From contig NZ_JAOTIK010000002.1 in assembly GCF_030116705.1 (NCBI RefSeq), positions 496,001 through 560,000 of the forward strand: a DNA stretch of 64,000 bases. Direction: 5' to 3'. Below, in pieces: positions 55,277 through 63,479 of the stretch. A program made the position numbers and the translations under genes. Position 1 is the stretch's first letter. The number at the start of each line of letters is the position of its first letter. The notes beneath the pieces are model-generated. The model was not told where the DNA came from. It was given only the letters and a program-made list of their open reading frames with translations, and ran no database searches. The DNA is from Streptomyces sp. ML-6 (GTDB taxonomy: Bacteria; Actinomycetota; Actinomycetes; Streptomycetales; Streptomycetaceae).

Positions 55277-55765
55277 ATGGGATCTTGGGGAACCTTGGGG
55301 CCGGCGCTGTTGTCGCTGGCGGGTGTCGCACTCGGCGCGGGCGGGTCTCTGTTCGGCCAGTTCCTCGTTTCGCGGATGAGTGCCCGGCAGCTGGAGTTCC
55401 AGGAATCGACCGCGCACCGGGCCGAGTTGAAGGATGCGATCCTGAAGTTTCTGAGCATCGCGTCGCAGGTGGAGAAGGCGGTGCTCAGGCGTCCGTCCGG
55501 TGACGGCGCCGCGGTCGACCCGGAGCTCGACCCGCTCGTCGATGACCTGTGGCTCGCCCAGGCGGAGATCGACCTGGCCGCCGGAAGCGAGCCGCTGCGG
55601 GGTGCCACCTACCGTTACGCGGCGGGCCTCGCCGAGGCGGCCCGGGGCGGGACGAACGACACGTCCGCGCTGCGCGGGCCGCAGGCGCGGTTCATGGACG
55701 CGGCGTACGACGACATGTGGCCCGGCCGACGACGCGCGGCCGGGGATTCCCCCGCGCCCCGGTGA
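55277..55765 (+). CDS. Small protein with N-terminal membrane helix
   Basis: A 162-residue protein. Residues 5-32 form one membrane helix (LGPALLSLAGVALGAGGSLFGQFLV). The remainder is helical and charged (SARQLEFQESTAHRAELKDA), with a coiled-coil look. It has no ribosome site; GATAAT at 55265-55270 is a good -10 box that would place the transcript start at or next to the ATG, so the mRNA may be leaderless. Function unknown. Confidence 0.65.
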   Translation: MGSWGTLGPALLSLAGVALGAGGSLFGQFLVSRMSARQLEFQESTAHRAELKDAILKFLSIASQVEKAVLRRPSGDGAAVDPELDPLVDDLWLAQAEIDLAAGSEPLRGATYRYAAGLAEAARGGTNDTSALRGPQARFMDAAYDDMWPGRRRAAGDSPAPR

Positions 55766-55972
55766 GCCTTCCGCAGTGGGCCCGGTCGGCGGCCCCGCTG
55801 TGCGGCTCGGTCGGTTTCCTGTCGGCCGAGGCGACTGGTTCGGCCGATAGTCGTGTTGTGTTGTGTCGTGACGGGACGCCGCTCCGGTTGCCGGTGCGGG
55901 TCGCGGCGAAGAGCGGCGGCCGTGCTGTCCTCAACACAAAGCCACTGGTCCCGGTGCCGTACCGGGAAGCTT

Positions 55973-56746
55973 TCAGACGGTGGCGCCTCCGTCGACGGGG
56001 ATGCACGCGCCCGTGATGCCGGAGCCGGCGCGGGAGGCGAGGAGCAGGACGGCGGCGGCGACCTCCTCGGGCCGGGTCAGGCGGCCGGTGGCGGTGCGGT
56101 CGGTGAAGTGGCGTAACAGACCGGGGTAGTCGGTGTCGAGAACGCGCGCGGCCCGGGGGCCCTGTTCGGTGAACCAGTCGGTCTCCACGGCACCGGGACA
56201 TACGCAGTTGGCGGTGACGCCGTACGGACCCACTTCCTTGGCCAGGACCCGGGTGAGCCCGATCAGGGCGTGCTTGGCGGCGGCGTAGGCGCACAGGCCG
56301 GGATCCGGGTCACGGCCTTCCATGGAGGCGATGTTGATGATGCGGCCGGAGTGCTGCGGTATCAGGTGGGACAGGGCGTGGCGGGTGGTGTAGAGGGCGG
56401 AGTCGAGGTTGAGGGCGAGGGTGTGGTGCCAGGTGTTGTCGGTGATGTCGGCGACGGTGGCGAAGTCGGTGGCGCCGCCCACGTTGTTGACGACGATGTC
56501 GAGGTGCCCGTAGCGGTCCACCGTCTCGTCGACCGCGCGTTCGGCGTCGGCCCGGTCGGTGGCGTCGGCCACGCACAGGGTGATGTCGTCCCCGGCGTCC
56601 AGCCGGGCGAGGGCCGCCCGGCCGACCTCCTCGGAGCGGCCGGTGATGACGAGCCGGGCGCCGTGGGCGTGGAGGGTGTGGGCGATGGCCAGGCCGATGC
56701 CGCGGGTGGCTCCGGTGATCAGCGCGGTCCTGCCGGTGAGGTCCAT
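55973..56746 (-). CDS. SDR oxidoreductase, FabG-like
   Basis: A 257-residue short-chain dehydrogenase. The cofactor motif ITGATRGIGLAIA lies near residue 10, NNVGG is the NAG equivalent, the active-site Ser is in IINIASMEG, and CAYAAAKHALIGLT gives the YxxxK pair. The end block GACIPVDGGATV is usual. AGGAG lies 5 nt before the ATG. It overlaps the phosphopantetheinyl transferase gene by 28 nt and follows the PKS. It probably reduces a ketone or oxidises an alcohol of the polyketide-like product (inference). Confidence 0.88.
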   Translation of the reverse strand: MDLTGRTALITGATRGIGLAIAHTLHAHGARLVITGRSEEVGRAALARLDAGDDITLCVADATDRADAERAVDETVDRYGHLDIVVNNVGGATDFATVADITDNTWHHTLALNLDSALYTTRHALSHLIPQHSGRIINIASMEGRDPDPGLCAYAAAKHALIGLTRVLAKEVGPYGVTANCVCPGAVETDWFTEQGPRAARVLDTDYPGLLRHFTDRTATGRLTRPEEVAAAVLLLASRAGSGITGACIPVDGGATV

Positions 56747-57405
56747 GTGTTCTCCTGTCGTGGGCCGGAGGGCGGATGGTGGGTGACGAGGGTGATCGTG
56801 TGCGGTGTGCCGGGCAGGTTCAGGGGCAGCAACTGCCAGCCGCGGGGCGCCGGTTCGTGCCCCAGTCGGGCCAGGGAGAGCCGGGGCCGCAGGGTGATCT
56901 CGACATCGACGAGGGCCCGCAGCAGGGACCATCCCAGTGCCTTGGCCATGGCCTCCTTGGCCGTCCACAGGGTGAGGAACTCCTCCCTCCGTATGGTCTC
57001 GGGCCGGTCGGCCGACACGGTGGCCTCGCCCGGGCGGAGCGCGTACCGCAGCAGGTCCGGCGGTGGAGGGGAGGCCAGGTGCTCGATGTCGATGCCGATC
57101 CGGATGCCGCCCCGGGGCGCCGCGACCAGTGCGGCCAGGGTCACGGGCCCGCAGTGGGCGGCGGTGAGACGCAGGGGCGGCAGGTTCTGTTCCGGTGCGA
57201 GGGCGGGGCGGCCGAGCGGGTCGCGGACCAGGGTGACGGTCTCGGCCGGGCGGGCCTGCCGCGCCGCGACGGCGTGGCGCAGCAGGACCCGGCCGGGTAC
57301 GGGGCATCCTCCCGGCGCGATGTACCACCAGAGGTCGACCGGGCCCGCCGCGGAGACCACCCGGCGGTGGCGGGCGCCGGTGAGTGGGGGAATCGCCGGC
57401 GTCAC
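56719..57405 (-). CDS. 4'-phosphopantetheinyl transferase
   Basis: A 228-residue Sfp-type PPTase that adds phosphopantetheine to carrier domains. The magnesium-binding motif reads GIDIEHL near residue 104, and the second motif WTAKEAMAKALGW near 150 (WxxKEAxxK). Start is a GTG at 57405 that overlaps the PKS stop codon (GTGA). It directly follows the KR-DH end of the large protein, the position of the fused PPTase in enediyne PKSEs, so it should activate the ACP of the neighbouring protein. It might also serve the NRPS T domains (inference). Confidence 0.9.
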   Translation of the reverse strand: MTPAIPPLTGARHRRVVSAAGPVDLWWYIAPGGCPVPGRVLLRHAVAARQARPAETVTLVRDPLGRPALAPEQNLPPLRLTAAHCGPVTLAALVAAPRGGIRIGIDIEHLASPPPPDLLRYALRPGEATVSADRPETIRREEFLTLWTAKEAMAKALGWSLLRALVDVEITLRPRLSLARLGHEPAPRGWQLLPLNLPGTPHTITLVTHHPPSGPRQENTWTSPAGPR

Positions 57406-60400
57406 GGGGTGTCGTCCTCGGTCCGGTGACCGGCCGCGGTCGGTCCGGTCGCGGCCCGCACGGCAGTGGTGAGGGTCGCGGCGGTCGCGGTGCGGGGGCG
57501 GGCCGGGACGCGGGCGAGGACGGTGGCGCGCATGCCGGAGATCTGGGCGACCACGCGGCCGTCCGGGGTGGTGGCGGTGCTGGTGCCGGTGGCGGGTGAG
57601 TGGTGGAGTCGCAGCCCGGTGGGGTGGGCCCGGACGAGGTCGTGGTCGTCGCCGTGCCCGTACAGGGTGATGCGTTCGATGTGGTGGGGGACGGCGACGG
57701 GGTGGTGGCCGTCCGGGGCGGGGGCGAGGGCGGGGGTGCGGGCGAGCCCGTCCAGGAGGACGACCGGGGTGGAGAGCCGGGGCAGTGCGGACAGCCGTTC
57801 CGGGTCGGGGCGCCAGCGGGCCCCGGTGCCCGAGCCGGTGGCGCGGCACCGGTCGGTGGCGCGGAAGGCGCCGGTGAGCAGGACCGGGGAGGCGGTGTCG
57901 TAGTACGGGTCGTCGACCGTGCGGTGGGGGCCGACGAGCGGGCCGTACGGTTCGGGCAGCGGGGCCGTGCCGCCCAGCCGGACCGTGGCGCGGACGTGTT
58001 CCCGGTCGTGTGCCAGAACGCGTCCGCCGGGGGCGACGACGTCGGAGCGGATGGTCACAGCAACCGCGCAGGCCGTCCTGGTGTCGCGACGGCGGGCCTC
58101 GACGCGGTAGCGGGCGGGTCTGCCGTCGGTGCGGGCGCGGACCCAGGCACTGAAGGCGAGGTCGTCGATGCCGCGCGGCGGCAGCCCGGGGGCCAGTGCG
58201 CGGGCCGCCTGGACCGCGATGTCGGCCAGCATCACCCCCGGCACGGTGGGTCTGCCGTCCACCAGGTGGTCGCGCAGGAAGCCGTGGGCGTCCAGGTCGA
58301 GGACCAGGTGCCAGACGGCGTGGTCGGCGTGCCGGGTGACGGGTTCACCGAGCAGCCCGGACGGGATGGGTGGGGTAAGTGGGGTGGCCCGGGGGGTGTC
58401 GGCCGAGTGGTGGCGGTCGGTGTTCCCGATGGTGCGCAGGCCCGGGAAGCGGGCGTCGAAGGAGCGGTGTTCGGCTTCGCCGATGAAGGTGACGAGCCGG
58501 TCGTTCCCGCCCTCGTCGTGGGTACGACGGCGCAGTTCGGTCAGGAAGTGGGCGACTCCTTCGGCGGTGGTCATGCGGGACAGCCGGGCGGTGCGTGCGG
58601 TATGGGCCCGGACGACGGCCCCGGAGCCGAGACCGGTCTCGTCCCAGATGGTCCAGGCGATGGTGAACTCGCCGTCGTCGCCGACGTAAGCAGCGGCGGA
58701 CAGGAAGTCGTTGGCCGGGGAGTAGTCGCTCTCGCCGGGCAGGCCGGCCACTCCGGTGACCGAGCCGAAGTTGCACCACAGGCGCGGGGCGAGAGCGCCG
58801 GTGAACGCGGCGCGCAGATGGTGGTGGCCGAACAGTTTGACGTCGCGGACACGGCGCATGTCGGGCAGGGTCTTACGGGTGATGTCACCCGGGTGGTGCA
58901 GCCCCGCGCCGTTGACGAACAGGTCGACGTGGCCCTCCCGGGTGCGGACGGCGTCGGCCAGGGCGCGTACGGCGTTCGCGTCCGTGACGTCGCAGGTGTG
59001 GAAGTGGACCTGGTCGGCGCCGCACGTCTCGCGCAGGGCCCGCAGGGTCAGGGCGGACTCGCGGGCGTGCAGGAGGCGGTCGAAGGCGGCGTTGATCTCG
59101 CCCACCGGCCGCCGTGGTGCGCGGGAGCACTGGTCGGTGATGTAGCGGGCGCGCGCCGCGAGCAGTTCCTGGTCGGGGGTGTGCAGCAGGTCGTCGGGGA
59201 CGTCGCCGGGGCGGCCGGCCCCCACGAGGTGGATCCGCAGGGGCACCTGGCGTGCGAGGCCGAGCAGGCAGGCGGCGGTGATGCCGCGGGCGCCGCCCGT
59301 GGCCACGACCACCGCGCCGGGGGCGAGCGGCGGGGCCCCGTCCGGCGCGGGAGGGGCGTTCTCGGTGAGGCGCTGGACGTAGCGGGTGGCGCCGCGGTGG
59401 CGGACCACGGGCAACCCGTCGGCCGGGCGGGCGAGTTCACCCTCCAAAGCGGCCAGTACGGCCAGGGGCTCGGTGCTGTCGCCGACCACCGCGCGCACGG
59501 TGCAGCCGGTCAGCTCCCAGGCCAGGGACTTGACGAAGCCGGTGAAGAGATGGGCGTGCGGGGCGGCCTCCTCCCCGAGAAACGGCGCCGCCACTCCCAC
59601 CGCGACCGTGCCGCCTTCGGTGAGCCGGTCGCGCAGTCGGCGTACCGCCCAGAACGCCGCCTCCTGCACGGCCAGTACGTCGGCGGCGGGCGGTGCGGGC
59701 CAGGCGGGTGCCGGGTGCAGGTCGGCGACGACCCTCAGGTGCCGGAACCCCTCCGGGGCCTCGTCCAGGACGTGGTCGAGGGCCTGTTGCGGGTCCTGGT
59801 CCCCGTCGACGGCGACCAGGCGGCAGCGGCCACCGGCCTCGACCATGGCGCGCAGGGCATTCGTGTGCCGGGAGGCGGTGATCACCAGGGTGCGGGCCGG
59901 CAGCGGCCGTGCACCGGTACCGCACGGTCCGGCCGCCTCCCAGCTCAGGGTGTGCCGCCGGGTGATCGGGGGCGGGGCCATCGGCGTGGGGTGCGGCGAT
60001 GTGGACTCCGGTGATGTGGGCTCCGGTGATGTGGGGTGCGGCGGTGTGGAGTTGGACGGTGTGGGGGCCGGCGGTGCGGGATTGGACCCTGTGGGGTTCG
60101 ACGGTGCGGAGTCCGGCGGTGTGGGGTTGGACGGTGTGGGGGTCGGCAGTGCGGAGTCCGGCGGTGTGGGGTTGGACGGTGTGGGGGTCGGCAGTGGGGA
60201 GTCCGGCGGTGTGGGATGCGGCGGGTGGGTGACGATGTGTCGTAGGGCGGTCACCAGGTCGTCGGCCCCCGGGTAGCTCCACCCGGGTCCGTCCGGTGCG
60301 CAATGCCCGGCGGACAGCCGGGCGGACAGGGTGTCGAGGGTGGTGAGGAGGGGCCAGCCGCGGGCGCGGGCCACGGAGGACCGGGTGAGCACCAGGACGA

Positions 60401-63400
60401 AGGCCCCCTCCGCCGTCTGCCGGGAACCGGCCGGGTCGTGCAGGCGGGTGAACAGGGGCCCGGTGGCACCGTTGACGCCCAGCACCAGCGCCATCTCCAG
60501 CTCCCCGCGCCGCAGGTGCGCGGCGGCGGCCCCGAGGGCGCTGCGTCCCGAGGTGAGCCCGGTGTCGAGGATCATGGTGGGACCGTGCAGGTCGTGCAGG
60601 GCCGCGATCCGGGCGGGGATCACGTTCGGCATCAGCCCGGCCAGGGTGTCCTCCCCCGGGCGGGTGCGCTCGCGCACCGCGTCGAGGAACGCCGAGGTGG
60701 CCCTGCGCAGCGCGGTGCGGTCGAGTCCGTCGGGCAGCGGTCGCCCGACCGCCCCGGTCAGCGAAGCGGCGTGGCACCGGACGGTCGTGTCGGGCGAGGC
60801 GGCGGGGACGCCGGTGTGGGCGGCGAAGACCCCGCAGGTCTCCCGCAGCCCCTCCCACCGGGGCGGGGCGTCCCGGGGAACGAGTGCGGCGACCGCCTGC
60901 AACGCCATGAGCTGGGCCCGGTCGATGCCCGCGGCGGTGGACGCGGGGATGCGTACCTCGGCGAAGGACGGGATCGGGTACCGCGCCCCGAACGAGCGCC
61001 GTGCCGCCGGGTTGCGTCCGTCGGCCAGACGGCGTGCGATGTCCGCCGCGTCCGGGGCTCCGGGCAGGTGGGCCGACCAGGCCACGACGACCACCGGATC
61101 GTCCTCGACGGGGGCGGGCAAGGAGGCCGGTGCGGTCTCGCCGGGCCGGGGGGCGTCCTGGAGCAGCAGATGCCCGTTGGTCCCGCCGAAACCGAACGCC
61201 GAAACCCCCACGGTTCGTGGCCGGTCGGCCGGGCGCGGCCAGGCCACCGGCTCGGTCGGTACCCGTAGCGGCGGCGCGTGGTCGGGGCAGCGGTAGGGGA
61301 TCTGCGGCGGGATCGTGGAGTGGGCCATGGCCTGCAGGGCGTGGACGACCGACACCGCACCGGCCGCCCAGCCGGTGTGACCGAACACCGACTTGTTCGA
61401 TGTGCACCATGCGTGGGGCAGTTGCTCCGCCAGCACCCCGCGCTCGACCCGGTCGCCGACCGGGGTGCCGGTGGCATGGGCGACCACCCAGTCGATCTGC
61501 TCCGGTGCGATGCCGGAAATGGCCCGAGCCCGGCTCAACGCCCGTTCCTGCCCTTTGGAGTTGGGGGCGTGGACGGCCCGGCCGCGCCCGTCGGACGCCG
61601 CGCCGAACCCGGCCAGCACCCCCAGGACGTGGTCGCCGTCGGCCCGGGCGGCGTCCAGTCGCTTGAGGGTGACGAACGCCGCCCCGTCGGCGAACAGCAC
61701 CCCGTCCGCGTCGGCGTCGAGGGCCCGGACCGCGCCCGACCGGCTCAGCCCGCGCAGTTGGGAGAACAGCACGCTGTAACGGGGGCCGAGGGAGAACACC
61801 CCGCCGCACAGGGCGAGATCGCACTCGCCGTCCAGGAGGGCCCGGGCGCCCAGGTCGATGGCGTACAGCGCGGAGGAGCAGGCGGTGTCGACGACCTGGA
61901 CCGGTACCGGCCGGAGAAGCACTGACGCGACGGCGGCGCGCAGGGCCGCCGTCGGCAGGTGTCCGGCCGGTGCGCCCGCGTGCCGGTGTGCGGACCGCAG
62001 CCATCGGACGAGCAGGGCGCGCAGCGCCCCGGGGTCCTCGGGATCCTCGGCCTGCTCTCCGTCCCAGTGCTCCGCGATGCCGTCGGCGGCGGCCTCGACG
62101 AGCAGGCTCTCCTCCATGTGTGGGGATCCCTCGGCCCAGGCACCGGCGAAGCACGCGGTGCGGACACCGGCTCCGGACGCCAGACGCGGGGCGTCGCACT
62201 GGAGGAGCGCGGTGCGCGTCCACACGGTGAGGAAGTCCTCTTCCTTCGCGTTCTCGTCGGCCCTCTTCCCGATGTGCTGCCCGGTGCCCTCTTCGGTGTC
62301 CGGTGCGGGGCGGACGTAACCGGCGACCCGGCTGTAGGTACGGTCCGGGGCAGCCTCCGGCGACCAGAAGTCCTCCAGGGGAAACCGTTCTCCTGGCTCG
62401 TCGAACTGGGGGACGCCCTCCATCAGCCGCCGCCGGAATTCCTCCGGCCCCTCGGCGCCCGGAACCACCAGGCCCATGCCCACCACAGCCACCGTGCGCG
62501 CCGTGTTCCGCTCCGTGGCGGGAGGCCGCGTGGTCGACGCGAAATCGGCCCGAACAGGGGGCGGAGCCGGGACCTGGACCTGGACCGGAGACGAAGCCGG
62601 AGCCGGGGACGGAGGGGGCGGGGACGGAAGAGTGGGGAACGGAGGGGGCGGGGGCGGAGGAGTCGGGGCGGCCCCGTGGGGCGTGAGCATGGCGCGGCCC
62701 ACGGACAGTCCGCCGTCGGCCAGCAGGCACTGCCCGGAGATCCAGCGGGCCTGCGGGGAGGCGAGGAAGGCCACCAGCCGGGCGAGGTCGTCCTCATGCC
62801 CCACCCCACCGAGCGGGGCCGCCGCCGCGCAGGTCGCCCGCAGGGCGTCCGCGCCGGGGAACAGTGCGGCCGTGGCATTGTCCAGCAGCCCGGCCGACGC
62901 GGTGTTCACCCGGATTCCCGACGGGCCGAGATCGGCGGCCAGATACCGGGTCATCGCCTCCAGCGCCGCCTTGCACACCCCCACCAGCAGGTAGTTGTCC
63001 ATGGCCAGCCCGGCACCGACGGACGAGACGTTCACGATGGCACCGCCACCGCGCGCGGCCATCAGCGGCGCCGCTTCGAGGGCGCACCAGCGGGCTCCGT
63101 GGAGGTTGGTGTCCAGCGCCCGCTGCCACTCGGAGTCGGTGAGGTCGTCGAAACGGGCGAACACGCCCCGCGCCGCGTTGTTGACCAGGATGTCCACGCC
63201 GCCGTGCCGCTCGGCCAGGGTCGCGAACATCGCGGTCACCTGGTCGTGTTTGGCGACGCTGGCCCGCAGCGGCTCCGCCCGGCCCCCGGCGGTACGGATC
63301 GACGCGACGGTCTCCTCGGCGGCCCGCGGCGAGTGGAAGGAGTTGACCACCACGAGGGCGCCGTGCCGGGCCAGTTCACGGCTGATCGCCGCCCCGACCC

Positions 63401-63479
63401 CCTTGCCACCCCCGGTGACCAGGGCGATCTTTCCGGCGAGATCCCGTGCCGCGGGCACTTCGGGCCGGCCGCCGCTCAT
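57402..63479 (-). CDS. PUFA/PKSE-like synthase: FabL-ER-KS-CLF-KR-DH
   Basis: A 2,025-residue multidomain protein. Residues 1-265 are a FabL-type enoyl-ACP reductase (GGGKGVGA near 24; active site NYLLVGVCK near 163 with Y-x6-K spacing). A Pro-rich linker (272-320) leads to a KS (Cys in VDTACSSA near 531, His in HATGTPVGD near 668 and GHTGWAAG near 702). A second KS-like domain (about 790-1070) has MILDTGLTSG near 970 in place of the active Cys, so it is CLF-like. A 15-residue repeat linker follows (about 1075-1170), then KR (ATGGARGITA near 1396, DYSPANDFL near 1588), and a hot-dog DH (HGFLRDHLVDG near 1733). The ATG overlaps the upstream ACP gene. Confidence 0.88.
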   Translation of the reverse strand: MSGGRPEVPAARDLAGKIALVTGGGKGVGAAISRELARHGALVVVNSFHSPRAAEETVASIRTAGGRAEPLRASVAKHDQVTAMFATLAERHGGVDILVNNAARGVFARFDDLTDSEWQRALDTNLHGARWCALEAAPLMAARGGGAIVNVSSVGAGLAMDNYLLVGVCKAALEAMTRYLAADLGPSGIRVNTASAGLLDNATAALFPGADALRATCAAAAPLGGVGHEDDLARLVAFLASPQARWISGQCLLADGGLSVGRAMLTPHGAAPTPPPPPPPFPTLPSPPPPSPAPASSPVQVQVPAPPPVRADFASTTRPPATERNTARTVAVVGMGLVVPGAEGPEEFRRRLMEGVPQFDEPGERFPLEDFWSPEAAPDRTYSRVAGYVRPAPDTEEGTGQHIGKRADENAKEEDFLTVWTRTALLQCDAPRLASGAGVRTACFAGAWAEGSPHMEESLLVEAAADGIAEHWDGEQAEDPEDPGALRALLVRWLRSAHRHAGAPAGHLPTAALRAAVASVLLRPVPVQVVDTACSSALYAIDLGARALLDGECDLALCGGVFSLGPRYSVLFSQLRGLSRSGAVRALDADADGVLFADGAAFVTLKRLDAARADGDHVLGVLAGFGAASDGRGRAVHAPNSKGQERALSRARAISGIAPEQIDWVVAHATGTPVGDRVERGVLAEQLPHAWCTSNKSVFGHTGWAAGAVSVVHALQAMAHSTIPPQIPYRCPDHAPPLRVPTEPVAWPRPADRPRTVGVSAFGFGGTNGHLLLQDAPRPGETAPASLPAPVEDDPVVVVAWSAHLPGAPDAADIARRLADGRNPAARRSFGARYPIPSFAEVRIPASTAAGIDRAQLMALQAVAALVPRDAPPRWEGLRETCGVFAAHTGVPAASPDTTVRCHAASLTGAVGRPLPDGLDRTALRRATSAFLDAVRERTRPGEDTLAGLMPNVIPARIAALHDLHGPTMILDTGLTSGRSALGAAAAHLRRGELEMALVLGVNGATGPLFTRLHDPAGSRQTAEGAFVLVLTRSSVARARGWPLLTTLDTLSARLSAGHCAPDGPGWSYPGADDLVTALRHIVTHPPHPTPPDSPLPTPTPSNPTPPDSALPTPTPSNPTPPDSAPSNPTGSNPAPPAPTPSNSTPPHPTSPEPTSPESTSPHPTPMAPPPITRRHTLSWEAAGPCGTGARPLPARTLVITASRHTNALRAMVEAGGRCRLVAVDGDQDPQQALDHVLDEAPEGFRHLRVVADLHPAPAWPAPPAADVLAVQEAAFWAVRRLRDRLTEGGTVAVGVAAPFLGEEAAPHAHLFTGFVKSLAWELTGCTVRAVVGDSTEPLAVLAALEGELARPADGLPVVRHRGATRYVQRLTENAPPAPDGAPPLAPGAVVVATGGARGITAACLLGLARQVPLRIHLVGAGRPGDVPDDLLHTPDQELLAARARYITDQCSRAPRRPVGEINAAFDRLLHARESALTLRALRETCGADQVHFHTCDVTDANAVRALADAVRTREGHVDLFVNGAGLHHPGDITRKTLPDMRRVRDVKLFGHHHLRAAFTGALAPRLWCNFGSVTGVAGLPGESDYSPANDFLSAAAYVGDDGEFTIAWTIWDETGLGSGAVVRAHTARTARLSRMTTAEGVAHFLTELRRRTHDEGGNDRLVTFIGEAEHRSFDARFPGLRTIGNTDRHHSADTPRATPLTPPIPSGLLGEPVTRHADHAVWHLVLDLDAHGFLRDHLVDGRPTVPGVMLADIAVQAARALAPGLPPRGIDDLAFSAWVRARTDGRPARYRVEARRRDTRTACAVAVTIRSDVVAPGGRVLAHDREHVRATVRLGGTAPLPEPYGPLVGPHRTVDDPYYDTASPVLLTGAFRATDRCRATGSGTGARWRPDPERLSALPRLSTPVVLLDGLARTPALAPAPDGHHPVAVPHHIERITLYGHGDDHDLVRAHPTGLRLHHSPATGTSTATTPDGRVVAQISGMRATVLARVPARPRTATAATLTTAVRAATGPTAAGHRTEDDTP
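60106..60195. repeat. 45-bp tandem repeat in PKS linker
   Basis: Two perfect copies of a 45-bp unit (60106-60150, 60151-60195) with degenerate copies on both sides over about 59990-60225. The repeat encodes a 15-residue Pro/Thr/Ser unit (PPDSALPTPTPSNPT) in the linker between the CLF and KR domains. It is likely to vary in copy number between strains. Confidence 0.85.

Noticed and set aside
57600..60014. An approximately 800-residue plus-strand frame opposite the PKS
   Set aside because: Gly/Val/Ala-rich shadow of the KR/DH coding strand, with no recognisable motif.
60106..60195. CRISPR-like array
   Set aside because: The repeats are directly adjacent with no spacers and lie in frame within a PKS linker.
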